Source of the DNA: Trifolium pratense
Taxonomy: Eukaryota; Streptophyta; Magnoliopsida; Fabales; Fabaceae
DNA length: 64,000 bases
Assembly (NCBI RefSeq): GCF_020283565.1
Contig: NC_060060.1
Coordinates: 42,780,001-42,844,000, forward strand
Direction: 5' to 3'
The translations under genes were made by a program, and so were the position numbers. Shown one piece after another: positions 17,117 to 28,553 of the stretch. The notes under the pieces were generated by a model that was given only the letters and a program-made list of their open reading frames with translations, did no database searches and was not told the DNA's origin. Every line of letters begins with the position of its first letter. Positions within the stretch are counted from its first letter, which is position 1.

Positions 17117-18576
17117 ACAAGAACATAGAGGTCCTATATATGATGAATTTGAGTGCTGCAAAGTCCGTACCATATAGTTCAATCAATTTTTCCTTTTATC
17201 TTTTTCTCTGTGTTGTTAACTGCTTAATTTTAGCAGGTGTTGTTGTGATTGGTGGCATGCTAGTTAACTTGTGTCATTATACAAGTGTTTGTAATATGAT
17301 TAATTTATATTGTTTGAGATTTTTAACCAAAATTTTGTATGGTAATGTCTTATGTAGTGTTTTGATTTTATGATTAATGAAATCTGTATAGCTCTTTTAA
17401 GTTTATTTTATTTTTGAAGCAGTTCTTTATATATATATATAAGATATAAGATAAGATTGGATAAAAAAAAAGTTTTTTTTAAAATTTTTTTTAGAGAAGA
17501 CCTTTAACAGCGTTTTTTAGAAAAGCGCTATTAAAAGTAGACCTATAATAGCGTTTTGGTGACACGGGCGCTATGAAAGGTGTTTATTTGACAGGTAACA
17601 ATAGCGTTTCTTGTGCGCACGCTATTAAAGATGTGACTTATGATACCGCTTTTCTCGGAAAACGCTCTTAAAAGTGTACATTGATAGCGCTTTAAAATGC
17701 TATTATAAGCACCCATGACTTATAATAGCGGTACCAGTAATAGCGTTTTTAAGCGCTGTTAAAAGTTAAAAAAAATGCTATTAAAGACCCATTTTTGTTG
17801 TAGTGAATAATTTATAATTTCAAATAAAATGGTAAGTCGAATAATATTTTATGGCTTTATGCCTTTATGTATTATCAGAAAGAAAAGAGAAGTTGTCATT
17901 TTACTTCTAGACATTTATACGTTGCGTTAAGATTTCAACATTACGTAACCCAAATAACGGAATTCTAATTCTCATGAAACGGTCATAAATGGTTATTATA
18001 GTCATTTTAATTAATATTAATTTGATTTTCTATGGTTTATTTTTTTATATATATTTCTTCTGAAATGGTAAAATATTATTATCAAATATATAGCAGAAGG
18101 TCTGTTTAGTTCCCTAACTTTTTCCTAACAAATAAAAAATTTACAAGAATAAGTGATAATTTTATTATAGTTATACCATTATTATTAATCTCTTCATAAA
18201 ACTCAAAAATATGCATACTTTTTCAATTATTCATCTTTAACTAAAGCTAATTAATGAATTTTTTCTCTCAAACCTTTCTTAGTCGTTCATCCATAAGAGG
18301 AGTGGTTTTGGATCATCTTTTATTTGGAATAATCCCTCTTTATCGTTTCATCTCGTCATCCATAAAATAAGTTACCACATATATTTTAGTTATTATTTTT
18401 CTGTTTTTGTAGCCTAAGTGCGGCGTTTTTTTTGTTTTGTTGATCGTCTTGTACGTACGACATTTTTTTGTTCTTCCATCTTATTGTGATTTTTTGTTTG
18501 ATCGGAGTGGCAGATCAACTTTGATTCATTACAAGTTAACAATGATATAAAAATTCAGAGGCATAGATACTATAGT

Positions 18577-18921
18577 TTGAGTAAGGGGTTTATGGCGGTT
18601 ATCACTATGTTCAATTTCTCTCTACTTTGTAACTGTCTTATCAGTATGTGGAAGAATCGTTCATTTCATAGACCACATATAGTCAGATTTTTTGAGCGAA
18701 TACATGCAAATATCTTTTTTTCGGAGTTGGATGCTATCAAAGATTGTGGATCTCAAAATATTTTTGACCTTAGTTATATGTCGAAGAATCTAGCCTGGTT
18801 GCAGAAATTTAGATTTTGGTTTGTTAACGCTATATTGTCGACTGGAAGTTTTATATGTATCTTTATTGAGTTTTTATCTTTCTTCGTCTCTTGTATTGTT
18901 GCTATTTTAGCATACAAATAA
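18577..18921 (+). CDS. Unit ORF of unknown function, 114 aa, copy 2
   Basis: An open frame kept identically in copies 2, 3 and 4 of the array (MSKGFMAVITMFNFSLLCN at the start, FRFWFVNAILSTGSF in the middle, a hydrophobic C-terminus IEFLSFFVSCIVAILAYK). I do not recognise it. Identity between copies reflects recent duplication and is not evidence of selection. It may be a non-coding part of the relic region, because other frames are not clearly worse. It lies just upstream of the LINE RNase H relic. Confidence 0.25.
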   Translation: MSKGFMAVITMFNFSLLCNCLISMWKNRSFHRPHIVRFFERIHANIFFSELDAIKDCGSQNIFDLSYMSKNLAWLQKFRFWFVNAILSTGSFICIFIEFLSFFVSCIVAILAYK

Positions 18922-19013
18922 ATAATTTATTTTATTGTCAATTTTTTTTAATTCTCATATTTTAATAAATCCATAATTTTGTTCTCCTAATATTTTTTTC
19001 TCTTTGGTGCTGG

Positions 19014-19846
19014 ATGGCTTCAATTCTGAATACTACATTGCATTTTCAATCTATTGAAGATATTTGGCATTTATGTGATGGTTCGTGGTCTCCTCAGTGC
19101 AAGATAACAATTAAAGTTGCTATTGTAAATCTTTTGAATGCTATTTCGCTTGCTAGAAACAATGTTAGATTCAATAGCAAAACCACTAATTGGAAAAATG
19201 CAATTTCATGGATTCTGTCTAACACTTCTCTCACAGGTAACACTTCTCCTTGTGTCGCCTCTTCATCTATGACAGAATTCAGGATTCTCAAAAGTTTAAA
19301 TGTTAATTTACATCCTCCTAAGCCTACTGATATTAAAGAGATCTTATGGCAGCCACCATTGGAGCATTGGGTGAAGTGTAATACAGATGGGGCCTCTAAC
19401 TCTATTACCTCATCTTGTGGTGGCATTTTTAGAAACCACAGTGCAGATTTTTTATTTTGTTTTGCTGAAAATACTGGTATGAAGTCAGCTTTCATGGCAG
19501 AGCTTTGTTGTGCTATGAGAGCTATCGAGATAGCTAATTGCAGGAATTGGAAAAACCTTTGGCTTGAGTTAGATTCTACCCTTGTTGTCATGGCTTTTAA
19601 ATCTCCCGTTTAAGTTCCTTGGGAGCTAAGTAATATATGGATGAATTGTCTCAGGATCACTAAAAGCATGAACTTCGTGGTTTTCCATGTGTATAGGGAA
19701 GGTAACCAATGTGTAGATGGTTTAGCTAACACATTGGCCTCTCTATTGATATGCTTACTATATGGAATGAGCTCCCTCGGCAGATTAGTAGTTTTTTTGC
19801 TAACAATAGATCGGGTAATCCTAGTTTTAGAATCTCTCGTGTTTAA
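19014..19846 (+). pseudogene. LINE RNase H relic, copy 2
   Basis: The same relic as at 11862, with the same in-frame TAA (19611-19613) and downstream frameshift. It differs from copy 1 by a few substitutions (for example TGNTSP for TDNTSP, KEILWQ for KEVLWQ). Confidence 0.85.
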
Positions 19847-20663
19847 GGAGGTTTTGGTCTAGTCCCCCTCCTTTTTTTTGTTATTCTCTCTTTTTTTTGA
19901 TATATATATATATTTTGAGGCAGTAGCCCTTTGCTACTCCTCTTTTGGGAAAAAAAAAAAATTTACGCAATTTTAGTCCAAAATTGCATTTAAGATTATA
20001 ACAAGTGTGATATTTTTTCTACAAAACTAATGTGAATTTTTTTCTTGATAAGTGTGGTTAGACCTAATGGCCAGACTTGTCTAGCATCCTAATGATTATA
20101 CTCACACTATAAATGTAACGAATTGGAGAATTCAGAGTTCGACCTGAACCACTCTACTCCAATAATGTCCCAAGAACCTTTGATATTCTTTTGATAAAAA
20201 ATAATTAGTTAAATAAATATAATTTTTAACAAATGTGATATTTTTTTATTGAGTAACAATATAAATCCCGCATATGTTTGATCGAAATTTTGTGAATAAT
20301 ATTAATACATTCTTTTATTGAATAACCATAACATTTGTCTTTATTTTAATATGGTCAAACATATGGAAGATTTATATGGTCATTCACACAATGAATATCA
20401 TACTTGTTAAAAATTAAATTTCTTTAACAAATTAATATTTTATCAATGTTTATTATCATTGTTTCTTAGAAAGATTTATCAAAGGAATTCCATTTTAATT
20501 TGATACTTTTTACCCCACAAATACATTTAATCTGATGTTATTTTTTTGGAACATATTTAATGGGTTGTTTTATTATAATTGACCGAAGAGTATATCAATA
20601 GTCAATAATATATAGTTTTTCCACTATATATACAATTGGAAAAACCAATTTACTCAATTATTT

Positions 20664-20772
<109 letters not shown>

Positions 20773-20812
20773 CACGCCAAATAGTTGGTTGATATATTGA
20801 CACATACCAAAA

Positions 20813-21334
20813 ATGAAATCTATTATGTTATCACCATCATCATTGTTCATCATTTACTTGTGCCTTTTTAATGTTGTTTCAGCATTATCCCTCAAATTGT
20901 ATGAAATTGTATGTAAGGATACTAAGCAAAATGAAAATGTTTGCTTGCGTTATTTGCAAGCTGACCAAAGAATAGTTAACGCCACAAATTATCACGACCT
21001 CTGCAACGGTATCTTGAATCTGGCAATATTTAAGACAATTTTGGCTCAACAATATGTTACAACATTAGCAAAGCAAAATCCCACTAATGCAGCTGTTGTA
21101 CAATGTGCAACTGACTTTTACAATACGTCTAAATTTAAATTCATTAGTGCATTTGCTGAGTTTGATAAGGATCTTCTACGTGCAAAAACTGATGTAATAG
21201 CTGCAGGTGACGGGGTTGCAAATTGTGACAAAGCTATTCTAAAGGGGAAATATGATTCTAGACTCCATGATCTAAACAATGAGATATTTTTATTTAGTGG
21301 AATTTCATTTTTTGCTTTAAATCATCTTACATAG
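20813..21334 (+). CDS. Secreted PMEI-domain protein, array copy 2
   Basis: 173 aa. Identical in sequence to copy 1 from ALSLKLYEI onward, but one residue shorter in the signal peptide (NVVSALS instead of NVVVPALS, a 3-bp loss). Cysteine pattern, possible glycosylation sites and C-terminus FFALNHLT are unchanged, so the function should be the same as copy 1: a secreted inhibitor of pectin methylesterase or invertase. The TATA-like motif, microsatellite and leader are also kept. The 3' flank keeps the empty CACTA target site (CCTAATAATTTATAA), which shows what copy 1 looked like before the insertion. Nothing in the ORF suggests loss of function. Confidence 0.92.
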   Translation: MKSIMLSPSSLFIIYLCLFNVVSALSLKLYEIVCKDTKQNENVCLRYLQADQRIVNATNYHDLCNGILNLAIFKTILAQQYVTTLAKQNPTNAAVVQCATDFYNTSKFKFISAFAEFDKDLLRAKTDVIAAGDGVANCDKAILKGKYDSRLHDLNNEIFLFSGISFFALNHLT

Positions 21335-22118
21335 GAAATCGTTAGCCTAATAATTTATAATTTCAAATAAAATGGTAAGTCGAATAATATTTTATGGCTT
21401 TATGCCTTTATGTATTATCAGAAAGAAAAGAGAAGTTGTCATTTTACTTCTAGACATTTATACGTTGCGTTAAGATTTCAACATTACGTAACCCAAATAA
21501 CGGAATTCTAATTCTCATGAAACGGTCATAAATGGTTATTATAGTCATTTTAATTAATATTAATTTGATTTTCTATGGTTTATTTTTTTATATATATTTC
21601 TTCTGAAATGGTAAAATATTATTATCAAATATATAGCAGAAGGTCTGTTTAGTTCCCTAACTTTTTCCTAACAAATAAAAAATTTACAAGAATAAGTGAT
21701 AATTTTATTATAGTTATACCATTATTATTAATCTCTTCATAAAACTCAAAAATATGCATACTTTTTCAATTATTCATCTTTAACTAAAGCTAATTAATGA
21801 ATTTTTTCTCTCAAACCTTTCTTAGTCGTTCATCCATAAGAGGAGTGGTTTTGGATCATCTTTTATTTGGAATAATCCCTCTTTATCGTTTCATCTCGTC
21901 ATCCATAAAATAAGTTACCACATATATTTTAGTTATTATTTTTCTGTTTTTGTAGCCTAAGTGCGGCGTTTTTTTGTTTTGTTGATCGTCTTGTACGTAC
22001 GACATTTTTTTGTTCTTCCATCTTATTGTGATTTTTTGTTTGATCGGAGTGGCAGATCAACTTTGATTCATTACAAGTTAACAATGATATAAAAATTCAG
22101 AGGCATAGATACTATAGT

Positions 22119-22463
22119 TTGAGTAAGGGGTTTATGGCGGTTATCACTATGTTCAATTTCTCTCTACTTTGTAACTGTCTTATCAGTATGTGGAAGAATC
22201 GTTCATTTCATAGACCACATATAGTCAGATTTTTTGAGCGAATACATGCAAATATCTTTTTTTCGGAGTTGGATGCTATCAAAGATTGTGGATCTCAAAA
22301 TATTTTTGACCTTAGTTATATGTCGAAGAATCTAGCCTGGTTGCAGAAATTTAGATTTTGGTTTGTTAACGCTATATTGTCGACTGGAAGTTTTATATGT
22401 ATCTTTATTGAGTTTTTATCTTTCTTCGTCTCTTGTATTGTTGCTATTTTAGCATACAAATAA
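22119..22463 (+). CDS. Unit ORF of unknown function, copy 3
   Basis: Identical in protein to the ORF at 18577. The same doubts apply about whether it is coding. Confidence 0.25.
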   Translation: MSKGFMAVITMFNFSLLCNCLISMWKNRSFHRPHIVRFFERIHANIFFSELDAIKDCGSQNIFDLSYMSKNLAWLQKFRFWFVNAILSTGSFICIFIEFLSFFVSCIVAILAYK

Positions 22464-22555
22464 ATAATTTATTTTATTGTCAATTTTTTTTAATTCTCAT
22501 ATTTTAATAAATCCATAATTTTGTTCTCCTAATATTTTTTTCTCTTTGGTGCTGG

Positions 22556-23388
22556 ATGGCTTCAATTCTGAATACTACATTGCATTTTCAATCTATTGAA
22601 GATATTTGGCATTTGTGTGATGGTTCTTGGTCTCCTCAGTGCAAGATAACAATTAAAGTTGCTATTGTAAATCTTTTGAATGCTATTTCGCTTGCTAGAA
22701 ACAATGTTAGATTCAATAGCAAAACCACTAATTGGAAAAATGCAATTTCATGGATTCTGTCTAACACTTCTCTCACAGGTAACACTTCTCCTTGTGTCGC
22801 CTCTTCATCTATGACAGAATTCAGGATTCTCAAAAGTTTAAATGTTAATTTACATCCTCCTAAGCCTACTGATATTAAAGAGGTCTTATGGCAGCCACCA
22901 TTGGAGCATTGGGTGAAGTGTAATACAGATGGGGCCTCTAACTCTATTACCTCATCTTGTGGTGGCATTTTTAGAAACCACAGTGCAGATTTTTTATTTT
23001 GTTTTGCTGAAAATACTGGTATGAAGTCAGCTTTCATGGCAGAGCTTTGTTGTGCTATGAGAGCTATCGAGATAGCTAATTGCAGGAATTGGAAAAACCT
23101 TTGGCTTGAGTTAGATTCTACCCTTGTTGTCATGGCTTTTAAATCTCCCGTTTAAGTTCCTTGGGAGCTAAGTAATATATGGATGAATTGTCTCAGGATC
23201 ACTAAAAGCATGAACTTCGTGGTTTTCCATGTGTATAGGGAAGGTAACCAATGTGTAGATGGTTTAGCTAACACATTGGCCTCTCTATTGATATGCTTAC
23301 TATATGGAATGAGCTCCCTCGGCAGATTAGTAGTTTTTTTGCTAACAATAGATCGGGTAATCCTAGTTTTAGAATCTCTCGTGTTTAA
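22556..23388 (+). pseudogene. LINE RNase H relic, copy 3
   Basis: The same relic with the shared TAA (23153-23155) and downstream frameshift. Nearly identical to copy 2. Confidence 0.85.
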
Positions 23389-24210
23389 GGAGGTTTTGGT
23401 CTAGTCCCCCTCCTTTTTTTTGTTATTCTCTCTTTTTTTTGATATATATATATATATATTTTGAGGCAGTAGCCCTTTGCTACTCCTCTTATTGGAAAAA
23501 AAAAAAATTTACGCAATTTTAGTCCAAAATTGCATTTAAGATTATAACAAGTGTGATATTTTTTCTACAAAACTAATGTGAATTTTTTTCTTGATAAGTG
23601 TGGTTAGACCTAATGGCCAGACTTGTCTAGCATCCTAATGATTATACTCACACTATAAATGTAACGAATTGGAGAATTCAGAGTTCGACCTGAACCACTC
23701 TACTCCAATAATGTCCCAAGAACCTTTGATATTCTTTTGATAAAAAATAATTAGTTAAATAAATATAATTTTTAACAAATGTGATATTTTTTTTATTGAG
23801 TAACAATATAAATCCCGCATATGTTTGATCGAAATTTTGTGAATAATATTAATACATTCTTTTATTGAATAACCATAACATTTGTCTTTATTTTAATATG
23901 GTCAAACATATGGAAGATTTATATGGTCATTCACACAATGAATATCATACTTGTTAAAAATTAAATTTCTTTAACAAATTAATATTTTATCAATGTTTAT
24001 TATCATTGTTTCTTAGAAAGATTTATCAAAGGAATTCCATTTTAATTTGATACTTTTTACCCCACAAATACATTTAATCTGATGTTATTTTTTTGGAACA
24101 TATTTAATGGGTTGTTTTATTATAATTGACCGAAGAGTATATCAATAGTCAATAATATATAGTTTTTCCACTATATATACAATTGGAAAAACCAATTTAC
24201 TCAATTATTT

Positions 24211-24217
<7 letters not shown>

Positions 24218-24299
<82 letters not shown>
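24218..24299 (+). repeat. (CT)18(AT)22 microsatellite upstream of PMEI copy 3
   Basis: CT run 24218-24254, AT run 24255-24299. The CT length equals copy 2, but the AT tract is shorter. Confidence 0.97.
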
Positions 24300-24303
<4 letters not shown>

Positions 24304-24343
24304 CACGCCAAATAGTTGGTTGATATATTGACACATACCAAAA

Positions 24344-24865
24344 ATGAAATCTATTATGTTATCACCATCATCATTGTTCATCATTTACTTGTGCCTTTTT
24401 AATGTTGTTTCAGCATTATCCCTCAAATTGTATGAAATTGTATGTAAGGATACTAAGCAAAATGAAAATGTTTGCTTGCGTTATTTGCAAGCTGACCAAA
24501 GAATAGTTAACGCCACAAATTATCACGACCTCTGCAACGGTATCTTGAATCTGGCAATATTTAAGACAATTTTGGCTCAACAATATGTTACAACATTAGC
24601 AAAGCAAAATCCCACTAATGCAGCTGTTGTACAATGTGCAACTGACTTTTACAATACGTCTAAATTTAAATTCATTAGTGCATTTGCTGAGTTTGATAAG
24701 GATCTTCTACGTGCAAAAACTGATGTAATAGCTGCAGGTGACGGGGTTGCAAATTGTGACAAAGCTATTCTAAAGGGGAAATATGATTCTAGACTCCATG
24801 ATCTAAACAATGAGATATTTTTATTTAGTGGAATTTCATTTTTTGCTTTAAATCATCTTACATAG
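24344..24865 (+). CDS. Secreted PMEI-domain protein, array copy 3
   Basis: 173 aa, identical to copy 2 at protein level, including the shortened signal peptide (NVVSALS). All four disulfide cysteines and the extra cysteine in YHDLCNGI are present. Its upstream TATA-like motif, microsatellite and leader match copy 2 apart from AT-tract length, and its 3' flank also has the empty CACTA site. The near-identity of copies 2 and 3 over the full unit marks the most recent duplication or a gene-conversion event. Expect short RNA reads to map equally to both genes. Confidence 0.92.
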   Translation: MKSIMLSPSSLFIIYLCLFNVVSALSLKLYEIVCKDTKQNENVCLRYLQADQRIVNATNYHDLCNGILNLAIFKTILAQQYVTTLAKQNPTNAAVVQCATDFYNTSKFKFISAFAEFDKDLLRAKTDVIAAGDGVANCDKAILKGKYDSRLHDLNNEIFLFSGISFFALNHLT

Positions 24866-25650
24866 GAAATCGTTAGCCTAATAATTTATAATTTCAAATA
24901 AAATGGTAAGTCGAATAATATTTTATGGCTTTATGCCTTTATGTATTATCAGAAAGAAAAGAGAAGTTGTCATTTTACTTCTAGACATTTATACGTTGCG
25001 TTAAGATTTCAACATTACGTAACCCAAATAACGGAATTCTAATTCTCATGAAACGGTCATAAATGGTTATTATAGTCATTTTAATTAATATTAATTTGAT
25101 TTTCTATGGTTTATTTTTTTATATATATTTCTTCTGAAATGGTAAAATATTATTATCAAATATATAGCAGAAGGTCTGTTTAGTTCCCTAACTTTTTCCT
25201 AACAAATAAAAAATTTACAAGAATAAGTGATAATTTTATTATAGTTATACCATTATTATTAATCTCTTCATAAAACTCAAAAATATGCATACTTTTTCAA
25301 TTATTCATCTTTAACTAAAGCTAACTAATGAATTTTTTTCTCTCAAACCTTTCTTAGTCGTTCATCCATAAGAGGAGTGGTTTTGGATCATCTTTTATTT
25401 GGAATAATCCCTCTTTATCGTTTCATCTCGTCATCCATAAAATAAGTTACCACATATATTTTAGTTATTATTTTTCTGTTTTTGTAGCCTAAGTGCGGCG
25501 TTTTTTTGTTTTGTTGATCGTCTTGTACGTACGACATTTTTTTGTTCTTCCATCTTATTGTGATTTTTTGTTTGATCGGAGTGGCAGATCAACTTTGATT
25601 CATTACAAGTTAACAATGATATAAAAATTCAGAGGCATAGATACTATAGT

Positions 25651-25995
25651 TTGAGTAAGGGGTTTATGGCGGTTATCACTATGTTCAATTTCTCTCTACT
25701 TTGTAACTGTCTTATCAGTATGTGGAAGAATCGTTCATTTCATAGACCACATATAGTCAGATTTTTTGAGCGAATACATGCAAATATCTTTTTTTCGGAG
25801 TTGGATGCTATCAAAGATTGTGGATCTCAAAATATTTTTGACCTTAGTTATATGTCGAAGAATCTAGCCTGGTTGCAGAAATTTAGATTTTGGTTTGTTA
25901 ACGCTATATTGTCGACTGGAAGTTTTATATGTATCTTTATTGAGTTTTTATCTTTCTTCGTCTCTTGTATTGTTGCTATTTTAGCATACAAATAA
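25651..25995 (+). CDS. Unit ORF of unknown function, copy 4
   Basis: Identical in protein to the ORF at 18577; not recognised. Confidence 0.25.
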   Translation: MSKGFMAVITMFNFSLLCNCLISMWKNRSFHRPHIVRFFERIHANIFFSELDAIKDCGSQNIFDLSYMSKNLAWLQKFRFWFVNAILSTGSFICIFIEFLSFFVSCIVAILAYK

Positions 25996-26088
25996 ATAAT
26001 TTATTTTATTGTCAATTTTTTTTAATTCTCATATTTTAATAAATCCATAATTTTGTTCTCCTAATATTTATTTTCTCTTTGGTGCTGG

Positions 26089-26933
26089 ATGGCTTCAATT
26101 CTGAATACTACATTGCATTTTCAATCTATTGAAGATATTTGGCATTTGTGTGATGGTTCTTGGTCTCCTCAGTGAAAGATAACAATTAAAGCTGCTATTG
26201 TAAATCTTTTGAATGCTATTTGGCTTGCTAGAAACAATGTTAGATTCAATAGCAAAACCACTAATTGGAAAAATGCAATTTCATGGATTCTGTCTAACAC
26301 TTCTCTCACAGGTAACACTTCTCCTTGTGTCGCCTCTTCATCTATGACAGAATTCAGGATTCTCAAAAGTTTAAATGTTAATTTACATCCTCCTAAGCCT
26401 ACTGATATTAAAGAGGTCTTATGGCAGCCACCATTGGAGCATTGGGTGAAGTGTAATACAGATGGGGCCTCTAACTCTATTACCTCATCTTGTGGTGGCA
26501 TTTTTAGAAACCACAGTGCAGATTTTTTATTTTGTTTTGCTGAAAATACTGGTATGAAGTCAGCTTTCATGGCGGAGCTTTGTTGTGCTATGAGAGCTAT
26601 CGAGATAGCTAATTGCAGGAATTGGAAAAACCTTTGGCTTGAGTTAGATTCTACCCTTGTTGTCATGGCTTTTAAATCTCCTGTTTAAGTTCTTTGGGAG
26701 CTAAGTAATATATGGATGAATTGTCTCAGGATCACTAAAAGCATGAACTTCGTGGTTTTCCATGTGTATAGGGAAGGTAACCAATGTGTAGATGGTTTAT
26801 CTAACACATTGGCCTCTCTATTGATATGCTTACTATATGGAATGAGCTCCCTCGGCAGATTAGTAGTTTTTTTTTGCCAACAATAGATCGGGTAATCCTA
26901 GTTTTAGAATCTCTCGTGTTTAAGGAGGTTTTG
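26089..26933 (+). pseudogene. LINE RNase H relic, copy 4
   Basis: The most diverged copy. An extra stop (TGA in CTCAGTGAAAGATAAC, near 26174) precedes the shared TAA (26686-26688). It has NAIWLARNNVRF, where IWLARN is the usual LINE form; the other copies have NAISLARN. So copy 4 may keep the ancestral base here. Confidence 0.85.
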
Positions 26934-27725
26934 GTCTAGTCCCCCTCCTTTTTTTGTTATTCTCTCTTTTTTTGATATATATATTTTGAGGCAGTAACAC
27001 TTTGCTACTCCTCTTTTGGGAAAAAAAATAAAAATTTACGCAATGTGAATTTAAGATTTTAACAAGTGTGATATTTTTTGTACAAAACTAATGTGAATTT
27101 ATTTTCTTGATAAGTGTGGTTAGACCTAATGGCCAGACTTGTCTAGCAGCCTAATGATTATACTCACATTATAAATATAACGAATTGGAGAATTCAGAGT
27201 TCGACCTGAACCACTCTACTCCAATAATGTCCCAAGAACCTTTGATATTCTTTTGATAAAAAATAATTAGTTAAATAAATGTAATTTTTAACAAATGTGA
27301 TATTTTTTTATTGAGTAACAATATAAATCCCGCATATGTTTGATCGAAATTTTGTGAATAATATTAATACATTCTTTTATTGAATAACCATAACATTTGT
27401 CTTTATTTTAATATGGTCAAACATATGGGATATTTATATGGTCATTCATACAATGAATATCATACTTGTTAAAAATTAAATTTCTTTAACAAATTAATAT
27501 TTTATCAATGTTTATTATCATTGTTTCTTAGAAAGATTTATCAAAGGAATTCCATTTTAATTTGTTACTTTTTACCCCACAAATACATTTAATCTGATGT
27601 TATTTTTTTGGAACATATTTAATGTGTTGTTTTATTATAATTGACCGAAGAGTATATCAATAGTCAATAATATATAGTTTTTCCACTATATATACAATTG
27701 AAAAAACCAATTTACTCAATTATTT

Positions 27726-27829
<104 letters not shown>

Positions 27830-27866
27830 GCCAAATAGTTGGTTGATATATTGACACATACCAAAA

Positions 27867-28427
27867 ATGAAATCTATTATGTTATCACCATCATCATTGT
27901 TCATCATTTTCTTGTGCCTTTTTAATGTTGTTGTTCCAGCATTATCCCTCAAATTGTATGAAATTGTATGTAAGGATACTAAGCAAAATGAAAATGTTTG
28001 CTTGCGTTATTTGCAAGCTGACCAAAGAATAGTTAACGCCACAAATTATCACGACCTCTGCAACGGTATCTTGAATCTGGCATTATTTAAGACAATTTTG
28101 GCTCAACAATATGTTACAACATTAGCAAAGCAAAATCCCACTAATGCAGCTGTTGTACAATGTGCAACTGACTTTTACAATACGTCTAAATTTAAATTCA
28201 TTAGTGCATTTGCTGAGTTTGATAAGGATCTTCTACGTGCAAAAACTGATGTAATAGCTGCAGGTGACGGGGTTGCAAATTGTCACAAAGCTATTCTAAA
28301 GGGGAAATATGATTCTAGACTCCATGATCTAAACAATGAGATATTTTTATTTAGTGGAATTTCATTTTTTTTGTTTGATCGGAGTGGCAGATCAACTTTG
28401 ATTCATTACAAGTTAACAATGATATAA
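27867..28427 (+). CDS. PMEI-domain protein, array copy 4, with replaced C-terminus
   Basis: 186 aa. It matches copy 1 (including NVVVPALS) through IFLFSGISFF, with a few changes: FLCLF for YLCLF, LALFK for LAIFK, NCHKA for NCDKA. Then a deletion of about 730 bp joins the coding sequence to DNA that lies upstream of the next unit's ORF, so the normal ending ALNHLT is replaced by LFDRSGRSTLIHYKLTMI. The breakpoint lies in a shared ATTTTTTG run, which suggests microhomology-mediated joining. All family cysteines lie before the junction, so the fold may survive, but the last helix is altered. The normal stop codon and the usual 3' region are gone. Confidence 0.8.
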   Translation: MKSIMLSPSSLFIIFLCLFNVVVPALSLKLYEIVCKDTKQNENVCLRYLQADQRIVNATNYHDLCNGILNLALFKTILAQQYVTTLAKQNPTNAAVVQCATDFYNTSKFKFISAFAEFDKDLLRAKTDVIAAGDGVANCHKAILKGKYDSRLHDLNNEIFLFSGISFFLFDRSGRSTLIHYKLTMI

Positions 28428-28553
28428 AAATTCAGAGGCATAGATACTATAGTTTGAGTAAGGGGTTTATGGCGGTTATCACTATGTTCAATTTCTCTCT
28501 ACTCTGTAACTGTCTTATCAGTATGTGGAAGAATCGTTCATTTCATAGACCAC
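28428..28553 (+). repeat. Start of the fifth, partial array unit
   Basis: The sequence matches 18543-18676 of the unit (AAAATTCAGAGGCATAGATA through CATAGACCAC), then stops at the solo LTR. The unit resumes at 29617. Confidence 0.9.

Larger units (their letters stand above)
14192..17805 (+). mobile_element. CACTA (En/Spm-type) transposon, non-autonomous, 3,614 bp
   Basis: The ends are CACTACTACAA and TTGTTGTAGTG. A 3-bp AAT duplication flanks them (14189-14191 and 17806-17808). Array copies 2 and 3 contain the uninterrupted site CCTAATAATTTATAA, so the insertion borders are certain. Subterminal regions carry many inverted copies of an AATAGCGTTTTT / AAAACGCTATTA motif (about 14225-14455 and 17500-17790), as in CACTA elements. 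No transposase was recognised. The interior holds a LINE fragment and exon-like sequence, so this resembles a gene-carrying (Pack-type) CACTA. Confidence 0.93.
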
